The notes: a model not told the origin generated them from the letters alone. Counted from the stretch's first letter, positions 8,497 to 17,955 are shown. The stretch is 64,000 nt of DNA from JAYZQT01 sp036136335 (GCA_036136335.1 JAYZQT010000056.1:62001-126000); one strand, 5' to 3'. A program made the numbers and translations.

Positions 8497-9360
8497 ATGA
8501 ACGAAATCGTATGGGGAAGTTTTACCCAGGAAGAACTGAACAGGAATTACGATCAGTCGTCCCTGGTTCCTAATGTAAACGATCTGATGGAACAGAATGC
8601 AGAGGACAGTGTTAAAATCCGGGAAGATCTCGAACTAATTCCGGACGTTTCCTATGGCCCGACGGTGCTTGAGCGACTTGATATTTTCCCTGTTCCCACG
8701 AAAGGTGCGCCTGTTGCCCTATATCATCATGGTGGTGCGTGGACGCGGTCCAATAAGGACCAGTGTTCATATGTTGCACCAGGACTGGTGGCTGCAGGGG
8801 TCAACGTACTGGTGCTTGATTTTGCGCTGGCGCCAGTTGTGTCGCTTGATGAGATTATTCGGCAGAACCGGGCAGCAATATCATGGACATGGAAGAATGC
8901 TGACAGATATGGGTGGGACCGGGATCGAATCCACTGCATTGGACATTCGTCGGGTGGTCACATATGTGGCATGATGCAGGTGACTGATTGGGTATCCGAT
9001 TACGGGCTACCGGAAAACGTGATCAAAAGTGCTGCCGCCTGCAGCGGAATGTATGACCTGGAACCTGTGAGGCTTAGCCATCGCAACACATATCTTGACC
9101 TGACCGAGCTGGCAGCTGACCGAAACAGTTCTATCAGGCACATTCCGGCTTATGGAGCCCCAATGACGGTGGCATGGGGAACGGGGGAGCTTGACGAGTT
9201 CCAGCGTCAGAGCCGAGAATTTGCTGCAGCCTGGGGTGCCGCCGGGCACAAGACAGATACCTTTGTTATGGAGGGATTGAACCATTTTGAGGTAGGGCGT
9301 GAAATTTTCAATCCAGATCAGCCGGTGTTTCAGAACATATTGAAAAATATGGATCTTTAG
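8497..9360 (+). CDS. Alpha/beta hydrolase (kynurenine-formamidase-like)
   Basis: A 287-residue alpha/beta hydrolase. The oxyanion-hole motif HHGGAW (residues 77-82) and nucleophile elbow GHSSG with S151 are clear; a candidate acid D lies in WGTGELDEFQ and the histidine in GLNHFEV near 268. The HGGxW plus GHSxG combination is characteristic of the kynurenine formamidase/carboxylesterase (BD-FAE) group, which hydrolyses N-formyl or ester bonds. No tryptophan-catabolic neighbour is visible, so a formamidase role is only a possibility. It starts 53 bases after the DMT gene on the same strand, with gggaga upstream, and may be co-transcribed. Confidence 0.85.
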   Translation: MNEIVWGSFTQEELNRNYDQSSLVPNVNDLMEQNAEDSVKIREDLELIPDVSYGPTVLERLDIFPVPTKGAPVALYHHGGAWTRSNKDQCSYVAPGLVAAGVNVLVLDFALAPVVSLDEIIRQNRAAISWTWKNADRYGWDRDRIHCIGHSSGGHICGMMQVTDWVSDYGLPENVIKSAAACSGMYDLEPVRLSHRNTYLDLTELAADRNSSIRHIPAYGAPMTVAWGTGELDEFQRQSREFAAAWGAAGHKTDTFVMEGLNHFEVGREIFNPDQPVFQNILKNMDL

Positions 9361-9410
9361 GCATTGGTTCAGTTTTTCCGGCTGGGGTGAAGTGTTTGCA
9401 ACTGTCGGGT

Positions 9411-10145
9411 TTATAGGGATTCTAGAGGTGTGATTGAACGACCGTAACGGTGCAATGTGGCACCGTTAACCCGAAGCCATTTTCGTGATTGAGCGCTTTC
9501 ACTGCATAAATCTTGGACGACCGCCCAGAATGCCTCGCTGTGATTGAGTTCCCGAAGATGCGCAACCTCGTGGGCAACCACATAATCAAGAACAGCTTCT
9601 GGTGCCAATACCAGCCGCCAGGAGAAATTCAGATTTCCATTCCGGGAGCAACTCCCCCACCGTGACTTGGTATCGCGCATCCTAATTTGTGCCGGTGTGC
9701 GGTGGATTTTGGTCGCCATCGTGTGTGCCCGGGGTTTTATTTCGGTTAGCGCGCGAGCTATTAGCCACCGGCGAACGCGTCCATTCAGGGCTTCTTTGTT
9801 TCCGCTTACCCATAAATCGTCGCCCTCCAAAACAGGAAGGGCGTTGCGATCCTCAACGCCGCGTATCCTTACCGTTCGGTCAAGCAAGGGAAAACACGCG
9901 CCGTCCACGAAAGGTATCGCATTTCCTATCAGGGACAATTGGTCAGAAACCCATCGGGCCTGTGTCCGCGCAAACCGGACGCCATCCTGTACTGGTGCGC
10001 CGGGTGGCAGGACTATTTCCAACAGGCCGTCATAGATGCCAATGTGCAACAAGATACGGCGAGCTCGATGGCTGCGACGTATTTTCAGAGGCAAGTTACG
10101 TCCATCCTCAAGGGTCAACGTGACCTGCTGACGGGCGGCCCTCAT
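9411..10145 (-). CDS. YgjP-like zinc metallopeptidase domain protein (DUF45/SprT-like)
   Basis: The zinc signature is complete: HEVAHLRELNH with H192, E193, H196 and third ligand H202 in the NHxxxFW context typical of the YgjP/DUF45 group. The preceding SRWGSCSRNGNLNFSWRL (about 161-178) is also diagnostic. I choose the ATG at 10145 (244 residues) because it overlaps the stop of the upstream MFS gene in an ATGA junction; an in-frame ATG at 10187 would add 14 residues and overlap the transporter more. Relatives are soluble proteins, some associated with type I restriction systems, but the cellular role here is unknown. Confidence 0.85.
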   Translation of the reverse strand: MRAARQQVTLTLEDGRNLPLKIRRSHRARRILLHIGIYDGLLEIVLPPGAPVQDGVRFARTQARWVSDQLSLIGNAIPFVDGACFPLLDRTVRIRGVEDRNALPVLEGDDLWVSGNKEALNGRVRRWLIARALTEIKPRAHTMATKIHRTPAQIRMRDTKSRWGSCSRNGNLNFSWRLVLAPEAVLDYVVAHEVAHLRELNHSEAFWAVVQDLCSESAQSRKWLRVNGATLHRYGRSITPLESL

Positions 10146-11554
10146 ACCTTGACACCCGGTTTGAGTGAATACATCCGCAGTACGCATAGGCTTCCCGCTA
10201 AAGGAACAACGGATCCGATGCCGAAGACCCAGACGAGCGCATTGCTGACATTTGCTATGCCGGTACCCTCGTCAAGGCCCGCGGCGTTGGCAACAAGTCC
10301 GGCCAAAGCTGCTCCGTATGCTATTCCAATCGAACGCATGGCCGGGGCAGAACTCGCGGTTATCTGTGATTCTTCCTCGCCTGCGGCGGTTAGGGCCCAA
10401 GAGATCGAATGAACGTTAGTCATACCGACGCCGACCCCGGCAAGTGTCATCAACGCCGTAACCATCCAGATGGGGCTCGAGTTGAGCGTAAGAGCTATAC
10501 CCAGAATTGCAGTTGCGGTAAAAAACAATCCGGTTGCACAGGCAACGCGCGCCCACCGGGCGCTCCAGCCAGCCGTGCCAATGGAACCCAATGTCCAGGC
10601 CACCGAAAACACGGTTAACAGATACCCGATCCATAGCGGATCAAGTCCGTGTATTTTTTGAAGCGCCAACGGCATGAAAATCGTTAGCGGGGTATAGGAA
10701 GCCGACATTAGCAGAAACACCCAGTAAGCTGTCCCAATAGGCGCGAATAGTGACAAAGCCCGACGCGGAAAAAGGTTGTCTGCGCCACGGTCCATTCGAA
10801 GAGTTTGCCATAGGCATAGAATGCCCCCTGCGATCAAACCAACCCGCCATGGAAGAGCATCAAACTGACCTGACGCGCCGACCAGTACAACAGAGGCGCC
10901 GAGCAGCAAAAGTCGACGGACGGGTAAACGCTGACGTTCGCCGTCGTCGCCGTCCGGTACCACGCGCCAGGCGGCAATTATGAAAAGGATGGTTAACACG
11001 CTGGTGGTCAGAAATGCGCCGCGCCACATGCCAATACTTCCCCAAATACCGCCAATGACGGGCCCAACGACGGCCGCAACGCTCCAGGTCGTCGTAATGG
11101 TCGCCAGTACACGTGTGCGCAGTTTTCCAGCGTAGAGGTCGTTTACGAGTGTGTAGGATTGTGACATGAGAAGACCACCGCCCACGCCTTCAACCATACG
11201 GAAAAGAAGCAGCACTCCCATGTTTGGTGACAATGCGCATCCAATAGCACCAGTCAGAAAGATCAGTCCACTGGTCACGTAGCTTTTTCGCCGTCCGAGA
11301 ACTGATCTTGCGTATCGCCCGCCGGCGGCACCCATTACTGTGCCCACCATGTAGAGCATCGTCGTCCAGGCGTAAAATTCTATCCCACCGATTTCTGCGA
11401 CGACAGCGGGCATTACGGTGGTAATGACAAAAATATCGATGGCGTGAACGCCGATCCCGACGTTTAGTACTACGGTGTAAATTCCGCGAATACCACGAAA
11501 CATGTCCGTCCAGCCGGTTCCTTCTTTCTCCCCGGTGTCCAATGGTTGCTGCAT
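10142..11554 (-). CDS. MFS transporter
   Basis: A 470-residue major facilitator protein with about twelve to fourteen hydrophobic segments. The loop between helices 2 and 3 reads GRYARSVLGRRKSY, the MFS motif A equivalent, and helix 5 carries the exporter-type motif SVAAVVGPVIGGIWG, typical of drug/H+ antiporters (DHA families). A drug, metabolite or siderophore exporter is the best reading. It is divergent from the LLM monooxygenase with a 71-base gap that must hold both promoters, and its end overlaps the metallopeptidase start. Confidence 0.88.
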   Translation of the reverse strand: MQQPLDTGEKEGTGWTDMFRGIRGIYTVVLNVGIGVHAIDIFVITTVMPAVVAEIGGIEFYAWTTMLYMVGTVMGAAGGRYARSVLGRRKSYVTSGLIFLTGAIGCALSPNMGVLLLFRMVEGVGGGLLMSQSYTLVNDLYAGKLRTRVLATITTTWSVAAVVGPVIGGIWGSIGMWRGAFLTTSVLTILFIIAAWRVVPDGDDGERQRLPVRRLLLLGASVVLVGASGQFDALPWRVGLIAGGILCLWQTLRMDRGADNLFPRRALSLFAPIGTAYWVFLLMSASYTPLTIFMPLALQKIHGLDPLWIGYLLTVFSVAWTLGSIGTAGWSARWARVACATGLFFTATAILGIALTLNSSPIWMVTALMTLAGVGVGMTNVHSISWALTAAGEEESQITASSAPAMRSIGIAYGAALAGLVANAAGLDEGTGIANVSNALVWVFGIGSVVPLAGSLCVLRMYSLKPGVKV

Positions 11555-11625
11555 GATTACAGTCTAGTCTGGATTGGGGAGAATCCCCAACTTGACACTA
11601 CTCGCGAAGAGATGGCGTTTTTGGT

Positions 11626-12657
11626 ATGTCTCTTTCCGTGATGTTGCTTAGTGTCCTTGACCAGTCTCCCATCCGTGCCGGATGCACTCCATCAGACGCA
11701 CTGCAGGAAACGCAGGAGCTTGCCGAGTTCTGCGACCGTCTGGGATATCATCGATACTGGCTCGCGGAACACCATTCAACTGGAGGCCTTGCCGGTTCAG
11801 CGCCCGAAATTCTAATCGGACAGATAGCTGCCCGAACGCACAATCTTCGGGTTGGATCTGGTGGCATAATGCTTAGCCATTATTCGGCTCTGAAGGTGGC
11901 AGAAAATTTTCGAATGTTGGAAACCCTGTATCCTGGCAGAATTGATCTCGGAATTGGCCGTGCACCAGGATCGGATGGATTGACTGCGAGCGCGCTTGCA
12001 CATGGACCCGGGGCGCTCGGTATAGAACATTTCCCCGCCCAAATACGTGATGTTCAGGCATGGATTAACGGTGACATGCCGGATGACCACCCGTTCAAGC
12101 AGGTAACTGCGATGCCCGCCGGTGAGACTAGTCCTGAAATCTGGTTGCTTGGATCGAGTGACCAATCGGCTGCCTATGCCGCCTATTTCGGAATGGCATT
12201 TTCCTTTGCCCATTTTATTAATGCGCAGGGTGGACCACTGGTTATGGAGGCCTATCGGCGCCACTTTGAACCCTCCCGACAGGTCTCCGTGCCCCGAGGA
12301 TCAGTAGGTATTTTCGTGGTCTGTGCAGATACCGAGGAGGAAGCACTCGAACTCCGTTGGAGCCGTGATCTCTGGACATTACGCCTCCGCACGGGTCAAA
12401 CCGGCCCTGTTCCAACAGTAGAAGAAGCCAAGAACTATCCCTATACCCAGCAGGAATGGGCGATCGTCCAACAAAACCGGTCACGCACGATAGCTGGAAA
12501 TCCGGAACAGTGTGCCGCCCGAATAGGCGTTCTAGGCGATGAATATAATGTTAACGAGTTTGTGATTGTTACAATTTGTGACAAATTTTCAGCACGACTT
12601 AGATCGTATGAGTTGCTTGCGGATTCTTTTGCCCTCGCGTCTGCCCATACGGCCTAA
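11626..12657 (+). CDS. LLM-class flavin-dependent oxidoreductase (MsnO8-type)
   Basis: A 343-residue luciferase-like (TIM-barrel) flavoprotein. The start MSLSVMLLSVLDQSPIRAG and the segment YHRYWLAEHHSTGGLAGSAPE are characteristic of the MsnO8/YhbW-like subgroup, followed by LRVGSGGIMLSHYSALKVAE and RIDLGIGRAPGSD. These enzymes use FMNH2 from a partner reductase to monooxygenate aldehydes, sulfonates or other small molecules. No flavin reductase gene is adjacent. The substrate is not predictable. Confidence 0.88.
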   Translation: MSLSVMLLSVLDQSPIRAGCTPSDALQETQELAEFCDRLGYHRYWLAEHHSTGGLAGSAPEILIGQIAARTHNLRVGSGGIMLSHYSALKVAENFRMLETLYPGRIDLGIGRAPGSDGLTASALAHGPGALGIEHFPAQIRDVQAWINGDMPDDHPFKQVTAMPAGETSPEIWLLGSSDQSAAYAAYFGMAFSFAHFINAQGGPLVMEAYRRHFEPSRQVSVPRGSVGIFVVCADTEEEALELRWSRDLWTLRLRTGQTGPVPTVEEAKNYPYTQQEWAIVQQNRSRTIAGNPEQCAARIGVLGDEYNVNEFVIVTICDKFSARLRSYELLADSFALASAHTA

Positions 12658-12819
12658 AAATGAGATTATCCAAGCACTGTACAAAAAGGTTTGTGCCACT
12701 AATACGGCCTTGGAATCGGAAGGTGCCTAATCCCATTAAAGGGGGTTTCGCCGATAGTGATCAAAGCGTATCAAGAAGCCCTGTAACGGCACCAACTTGA
12801 TGGAATGGTTCTCTAGATA

Positions 12820-13314
12820 ATGGAAAGCTTAATATTCGCCCTCGTTATTGGTCTCACGGTATATTTGTTCATGCGACGCCTACGATTGGTAAAGCGGAAA
12901 AAGCAATTGGAAGCCAGTGAGGCGCAAACCAGTGGTTCACAAAGCGAACAGGGCAGCATGCCCCGGATCGGACAATCCGGAACCATTACGCGGGAACAGA
13001 TCAAACTGCTTAAAGAAAGCGATTTCGAACCATCCCGGCTCTGGAGCAAGGAAGAGGCGCAACTGATACTGGATACCGTCACCTATCTGCGTTCAGTAAT
13101 TTATATTGTAACCAACGAGGATGATCCTCCAATTGAGGTTCAGAACAATGTTCTGAAATTTATACTGACAGACGATAGTTTGCGGGAACATGTCTATGAG
13201 TGGGGGTTAAATCGCCCGCGTGACGAGTCCGCCATGTTAAGTCAAAACCTCGAACGTGATGACTGTTTTGAGCAGGTCAAAATGGCTGTTCTGGAACAAT
13301 GGGAGGCTCAGTGA
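12820..13314 (+). CDS. Conserved-looking membrane-anchored protein upstream of queA
   Basis: A 164-residue protein not recognised. Residues 3-18 form one hydrophobic segment followed by a strongly basic stretch (RRLRLVKRKK), so it is probably an N-terminally anchored inner-membrane protein with a cytoplasmic body. The body is acidic and helical, with no cysteine pair or nucleotide-binding motif. Its stop overlaps the queA start codon (GTGA), which argues for a real gene, translationally coupled to the queuosine operon. A role in tRNA modification is not implied by the sequence itself. Confidence 0.7.
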   Translation: MESLIFALVIGLTVYLFMRRLRLVKRKKQLEASEAQTSGSQSEQGSMPRIGQSGTITREQIKLLKESDFEPSRLWSKEEAQLILDTVTYLRSVIYIVTNEDDPPIEVQNNVLKFILTDDSLREHVYEWGLNRPRDESAMLSQNLERDDCFEQVKMAVLEQWEAQ

Positions 13315-14387
13315 TAGAGGCGATTAAGGTCACGGATACACTGAATGCAGATCTGCGAACCGATGACTTTGATTTTGATCTGCCGATCAAAAATATAGCG
13401 AAAGAACCAGCGCGGCCTCGAGGGTCAGCACGAATGCTTGAGGTTGAGCATCAACTAAACGATCTGAATGTTTCAGACCTGCCGAGGATGTTAGATTCTG
13501 GCGACACGCTTGTCCTCAATAACACCAGGGTCATACCAGCACGACTTCGCGGCACGCGGCGTGGCATAAAGATCGAGGTAACACTTCACAAATCGGTCAT
13601 TGGTGGTCTTTGGCGTGCATTTGCGCGCCCAGCCCGCAAACTGTCGCGGGGTGATGTAATCTGTTTTGCGGCTGATTTCGAGGCGCGTGTATGCGAAAAA
13701 GGGGAAGGGGGCGAGGTACTTTTGTCGTTCCAGGGTTCCCGTGACTTTCGAATGGCTCTTGCCGAACATGGGGAAATTCCAATACCACCATACATTCCGC
13801 GTTCCGACGGCGCTATCGAAGCCGACAAGGAAGACTATCAGACGGTTTATGCAAGCCGTGAGGGCGCGGTCGCTGCACCTACCGCTGGGCTCCATTTCAG
13901 CGAAGCTTTGCTGGATGATATCCGTGGCGCTGGTGTAAAAATCGAGATGGTGACCCTCCATGTAGGGGCTGGTACGTTTTTGCCTGTGAAGGCGGACCGG
14001 ATTGCCCATCACCGCATGCACAGCGAATGGGGTGAGATTTCGCCACACGTTGCAGATTGTATCAACGCGACCCGACAGACCGGTAACAGGGTTGTCGCCG
14101 CTGGGACCACCGTATTGCGCCTGCTTGAAGCGGCCGCCGAGCCCGGGGGAAGACTAAAACCCTATTGCGGCGATACGGACATCTTTATAACCCCCGGATA
14201 CAGGTTCCGGGTGGTTGATGCGCTACTGACCAACTTTCACCTTCCACGTTCCACCCTGTTCATGCTGGTAGCGGCATTCTCTGGCCTGGAGCGTATGAAA
14301 GCTGCTTACGCACATGCGATTGATGAGGGGTACCGTTTCTATTCGTATGGTGATTCCAGTTTTCTGCATCGTTTGGATGGACCATGA
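13311..14387 (+). CDS. queA: S-adenosylmethionine:tRNA ribosyltransferase-isomerase QueA
   Basis: QueA transfers and isomerises the ribose of AdoMet onto preQ1-modified tRNA to make epoxyqueuosine, the step after Tgt. The protein (about 358 residues; E. coli QueA 356) shows DFDFDLPIKNIAKEPARPR, LNNTRVIPARLRG, the diagnostic PTAGLHF, and LTNFHLPRSTLFMLVAAFSG. I choose GTG 13311, overlapping the previous stop, because gggagg lies 5-6 bases upstream; an ATG at 13299 has no ribosome-binding site. The end overlaps tgt (ATGA). It acts in the cytoplasm on tRNAs with GUN anticodons. Confidence 0.95.
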   Translation: MIEAIKVTDTLNADLRTDDFDFDLPIKNIAKEPARPRGSARMLEVEHQLNDLNVSDLPRMLDSGDTLVLNNTRVIPARLRGTRRGIKIEVTLHKSVIGGLWRAFARPARKLSRGDVICFAADFEARVCEKGEGGEVLLSFQGSRDFRMALAEHGEIPIPPYIPRSDGAIEADKEDYQTVYASREGAVAAPTAGLHFSEALLDDIRGAGVKIEMVTLHVGAGTFLPVKADRIAHHRMHSEWGEISPHVADCINATRQTGNRVVAAGTTVLRLLEAAAEPGGRLKPYCGDTDIFITPGYRFRVVDALLTNFHLPRSTLFMLVAAFSGLERMKAAYAHAIDEGYRFYSYGDSSFLHRLDGP

Positions 14388-15511
14388 CCGGTTTTGGCTT
14401 GAAGGTACTTCAAACCGATGGAAACGCGAGACGTGGGCGACTTGAAACCGCTCACGGGATCGTGGATACACCCGCGTTTATGCCTGTTGGGACCGCCGCG
14501 ACCATCAAAGGAATGACCTCCGACGCTGTTGCCGGCACCGGCGCCCAGGTTGTCCTCGCAAATACATATCATCTGATGCTGCGTCCAGGAGAGAAGACGA
14601 TCAAGCGTCTGGGCGGCCTTCATCGCTTCATGGACTGGCCAGGCCCGATTCTGACAGATTCAGGCGGCTTCCAGGTGATGTCGTTAGCCGATCTTCGTAA
14701 ACTGGATGATGATGGCGTATGTTTCCGGTCCCATATTGACGGCGCGAAATACCAACTCACGCCTGAGCGCGCTGTGAACATACAGAAGCAGCTTGATTCA
14801 ACAATTACAATGGTGCTGGATGAGTGCACCGGCCACGGGGTCGAAAAAAAACAGGCAGCTGAGTCCATGCGGCTATCGATGCGGTGGGCAGACCGCAGCC
14901 GCGATGCCTTTGAACAACGGTCGGGTTACGGCGTTTTTGGAATTGTCCAGGGTAGTATATTTCCCGATCTGAGGGTGGAATCGGTTACAGCACTTACGTC
15001 GATGGGGTTTGATGGTTATGCGGTTGGTGGACTGGCGGTTGGAGAAAGCCAGGAAGTAATGTTTTCCATGCTTGATGTCACGGTGCCGGCGCTTCCCCAA
15101 ACTCGCCCGCGCTATCTCATGGGAGTTGGCACCCCCCGGGACATCGTCGGCGCCGTGCAACGCGGGATCGATATGTTTGACTGTGTCTTGCCTACGCGGT
15201 CGGGTCGCACGGGGCAGGCATTTACCCGTCGCGGCACCGTAAATATAAGAAACGCGCGTCACGCCGAAGACCCTCGTCCACTCGATCCTGACAGCAACTA
15301 CCCGACAGTGAGCGGCCTCAGCCGCGGCTATCTTCATCATCTCTTCAAGGCAAAAGAAATGCTTGGACCAATTCTTCTGACCCTGCACAACCTGCATTAC
15401 TATCAGGAGATAATGCAGAAAGTCCGACATGCCATCGAAACCGCATCCTTACATGAGTTCACGGTAAACTTTGACAGGCAGCAGGCCTCTGGCGACATTG
15501 AGGCGCTGTGA
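14384..15511 (+). CDS. tgt: tRNA-guanine transglycosylase Tgt lacking the zinc cysteines
   Basis: Bacterial Tgt exchanges G34 for preQ1 in GUN anticodons. The 375-residue protein has the general acid/base D92 (TDSGGFQVMSL), GIVQG, the nucleophile D266 in MFDCVLPTR, and the C-terminal YLHHL element. Most oddly, the zinc loop that in E. coli Tgt carries C302, C304 and C307 aligns without gaps to S304, Y306 and V309 here (DPDSNYPTVSG); only the fourth ligand, H335, remains. The surrounding residues are normal and the reading frame is intact. Zinc is structural in this family, so either the fold is stabilised otherwise or activity is altered. It sits between queA and queG, both overlapping by 4 bases. 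Confidence 0.93.
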   Translation: MTGFGLKVLQTDGNARRGRLETAHGIVDTPAFMPVGTAATIKGMTSDAVAGTGAQVVLANTYHLMLRPGEKTIKRLGGLHRFMDWPGPILTDSGGFQVMSLADLRKLDDDGVCFRSHIDGAKYQLTPERAVNIQKQLDSTITMVLDECTGHGVEKKQAAESMRLSMRWADRSRDAFEQRSGYGVFGIVQGSIFPDLRVESVTALTSMGFDGYAVGGLAVGESQEVMFSMLDVTVPALPQTRPRYLMGVGTPRDIVGAVQRGIDMFDCVLPTRSGRTGQAFTRRGTVNIRNARHAEDPRPLDPDSNYPTVSGLSRGYLHHLFKAKEMLGPILLTLHNLHYYQEIMQKVRHAIETASLHEFTVNFDRQQASGDIEAL

Positions 15512-16689
15512 AAGTGAACGGCCTACCTGATCCACGTTCGTCAATCAGAAAGGTCGCAATTTCACAAGGCTTTGATGCAGTGGGTTTTTCCGAACCTCAA
15601 AATGGCAATGCTGCCAAACGGTTGACCGAATTTCTGGCCGATGGCTTTCATGGCGACATGGGGTGGATGGAGGCGACAGAAGATCGACGCGCGACACCAC
15701 AAAATCTATGGCCTGAAGCCAAAAGCGTAATAGTGGTGGGGACCAACTACGGCCCTGATGAGGACCCATTGTCTTTACTTGAGTTTCCAACGCGCGGTGC
15801 AGTTTCGGCTTATGCGCGCGGTCGCGATTATCATGACGTGATGAAATCAAAACTGCGGCAGGTCGCGTGCTGTATAGCGGACGCATGGGATTGTGAAGTC
15901 AAATATTTTGTGGACACAGCTCCAGTGCTCGAAAAACCCCTCGCGCAACTTGCTGGTGTCGGATGGCAGGGTAAACACACAAACCTGGTATCGCAGGATT
16001 TTGGTTCATGGCTGTTTCTTGGAGAGATCTTTACGACCCTAGAACTTCGCCCCGATAAGATTCACGAAGATCGCTGCGGGAGCTGCCAGAACTGTCTGGA
16101 TGTATGTCCGACCAACGCGTTCCCCCAACCATACCGTCTTGATGCCCGGCGCTGTATCTCTTATCTGACCATTGAGCATAAAGGTCACATTGAGGCAGAA
16201 TTTCGTGCGGCGATTGGAAACCGGATCTATGGCTGTGATGACTGTCTCGCGGTGTGTCCGTGGAACAAATTTGCAAAACCCACACCACATCAGGCGCTAC
16301 GCTCCCACATTCACCTCACACGCCCACTGCTGAGCGATTTTGCACTGCTCAATGATGATGATTTTCGTAACGTGTTTTCCGGTTCGCCGATAAAACGCCT
16401 TGGCCGCGACCGATTTGTTCGCAATGTGCTGATCGCGATCGGGAATAGCGGAGATACCGGTCTTTCCGAAACATCGCAGAAGCTTTTGAACGATGCCTCT
16501 CCGCTCGTGCGGGCGATGGCGGTTTGGTCCCTGTCGCAACTGCTGGAGAGAGGACATTTTGAAAAGCTCCGAGACCGTTATTTGCCTGTTGAAGACGATC
16601 TTTATGTTGTGGCGGAATGGGGCGGTAAAATAATTTCTGGAGACGGGGCGATCGGGTGTCAGGTGAAATGGAAATATTCCTGTGATTGA
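15508..16689 (+). CDS. queG: Epoxyqueuosine reductase QueG
   Basis: QueG is the cobalamin- and [4Fe-4S]-dependent enzyme that reduces epoxyqueuosine in tRNA to queuosine, the last pathway step. The 393-residue protein has the N-terminal cobalamin-binding nitroreductase-like domain (KSVIVVGTNYGP, GWQGKHTNL) and two iron-sulfur motifs: C190-x2-C-x2-C-x3-CP and CDDCLAVCPWNKF. The C-terminal part contains a HEAT-like repeat (SPLVRAMAVWSLSQL). The GTG start overlaps the tgt stop. The length is normal for QueG with the C-terminal extension. Confidence 0.94.
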   Translation: MKVNGLPDPRSSIRKVAISQGFDAVGFSEPQNGNAAKRLTEFLADGFHGDMGWMEATEDRRATPQNLWPEAKSVIVVGTNYGPDEDPLSLLEFPTRGAVSAYARGRDYHDVMKSKLRQVACCIADAWDCEVKYFVDTAPVLEKPLAQLAGVGWQGKHTNLVSQDFGSWLFLGEIFTTLELRPDKIHEDRCGSCQNCLDVCPTNAFPQPYRLDARRCISYLTIEHKGHIEAEFRAAIGNRIYGCDDCLAVCPWNKFAKPTPHQALRSHIHLTRPLLSDFALLNDDDFRNVFSGSPIKRLGRDRFVRNVLIAIGNSGDTGLSETSQKLLNDASPLVRAMAVWSLSQLLERGHFEKLRDRYLPVEDDLYVVAEWGGKIISGDGAIGCQVKWKYSCD

Positions 16690-16838
16690 TGTTTGGCGCA
16701 GACGAAGCAAGCAGGACCCTCCCTTTGCTTTGGGGTTCACGGCGCCCCAGTCTGAAAAGGCGAGTAGTACTGTTAAATTCAACACAGGTGACATATTTAT
16801 ACGGTTGGGTCGGTATCAGGTGTTTGGGTGATTAAGCG

Positions 16839-17834
16839 ATGTCAGGAAAATACTGGGACGAGATCGAGCCAGACCGCCGCATTTCAGTTGCGCCGATGAT
16901 GAATAGAACCGATCGCCACGAACGATATTTTTTGCGACTGATATCCCGGTCAGTGTTGCTATATACCGAGATGATCACGACCGGCGCCATCCTTCATGGC
17001 GACACGGCTAGGTTTCTAGAGTTTGACCCGCGGGAGAAACCCCTTGCCCTTCAACTGGGGGGCAGCAAAGCTCCAGAACTGGCCCGCTGCGCGGCAATCG
17101 CAGAATTACGGGGGTATGATGAGGTAAACCTGAATGTGGGATGCCCGAGTGATCGCGTTCAAAACGCCCGCTTTGGAGCTTGCCTTATGAAGGAGCCCCA
17201 AACTGTCGCGGCCTGCGTAGCCGCGATGATCGGCGCTACTCAAATACCCGTGACAGTGAAGACACGGATTGGTGTCGATGACCAGGATTCCTGGAATGAT
17301 CTTTACCGTTTTATTGACGTGGTCGGGGCTGCCGGTTGCGATACATTTATTATTCACGCGAGGAAAGCTTGGCTGCAGGGCCTCAGTCCCAGGCAAAACC
17401 GTGAAATACCCCCCCTGTCTTATAAAACCGTCTACAAACTAAAGCAGGAACGGCCTGACCTAAACATCATAATAAATGGGGGGATTACCAGCGTCGCCGA
17501 AACCAATGGTCATTTGGCCAGGGTTGATGGGGTCATGATTGGCCGGGCAGTATATGAAAACCCCTGGTTTCTCGCGGAACTGGAGCAATCGGTTTATGGA
17601 GGCCCCCCTCCCGAAGACCGTCGCAAGGTCCTTGATGAGTATATAACGTATATGGAGCGGCAGATGGGTCTTGGGGTGCCCCTGTATGCGATGGCACGTC
17701 ACGCGCTCGGACTGTTTCAGGGCCAGCGGGGCGCTCGCGCATGGAGGAGACACATAAGTGAGAACGGGCCACGCCGCGGTGTTGGGTGCGAAATTGTGCG
17801 TCAGGCAGCAGAACAGGTTGTGCAGGCCGCCTGA
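16839..17834 (+). CDS. dusA: tRNA-dihydrouridine synthase A
   Basis: A 331-residue FMN-dependent Dus enzyme that reduces U20/U20a in the tRNA D-loop. Evidence: ISVAPMMNRTDRHERYF at the start, the catalytic cysteine C115 in NVGCPSDRVQNARFGACLM, HARKAWLQGLSP, and NGGI followed by VDGVMIGRAVYENPW for FMN phosphate binding. RHARK-type spacing and the WLQGLSPxxN motif identify DusA rather than DusB or DusC. It lies 149 bases downstream of queG on the same strand and extends the tRNA-modification locus. Confidence 0.95.
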   Translation: MSGKYWDEIEPDRRISVAPMMNRTDRHERYFLRLISRSVLLYTEMITTGAILHGDTARFLEFDPREKPLALQLGGSKAPELARCAAIAELRGYDEVNLNVGCPSDRVQNARFGACLMKEPQTVAACVAAMIGATQIPVTVKTRIGVDDQDSWNDLYRFIDVVGAAGCDTFIIHARKAWLQGLSPRQNREIPPLSYKTVYKLKQERPDLNIIINGGITSVAETNGHLARVDGVMIGRAVYENPWFLAELEQSVYGGPPPEDRRKVLDEYITYMERQMGLGVPLYAMARHALGLFQGQRGARAWRRHISENGPRRGVGCEIVRQAAEQVVQAA

Positions 17835-17955
17835 ATGCCCGGTCCCACGTCAACCATCGGGTTTTCAACAAACCCCTATGATTGGCTAGGTTGGTCCTTT
17901 GGAACTCCTTAAGCCTTCGGCGTCAACGTGCACAGATGTATTTTATGGTTAAGGT

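Noticed and set aside
9689..10412. Plus-strand frames opposite the metallopeptidase and MFS genes
   Set aside because: The minus strand has clear HExxH and MFS motifs at these positions; the plus frames show no recognisable domain.
15290..15315. Frameshift as cause of the missing Tgt cysteines
   Set aside because: The same frame continues with the conserved SRGYLHHL and LHN segments with no length change, so substitutions and not an indel explain the loss.
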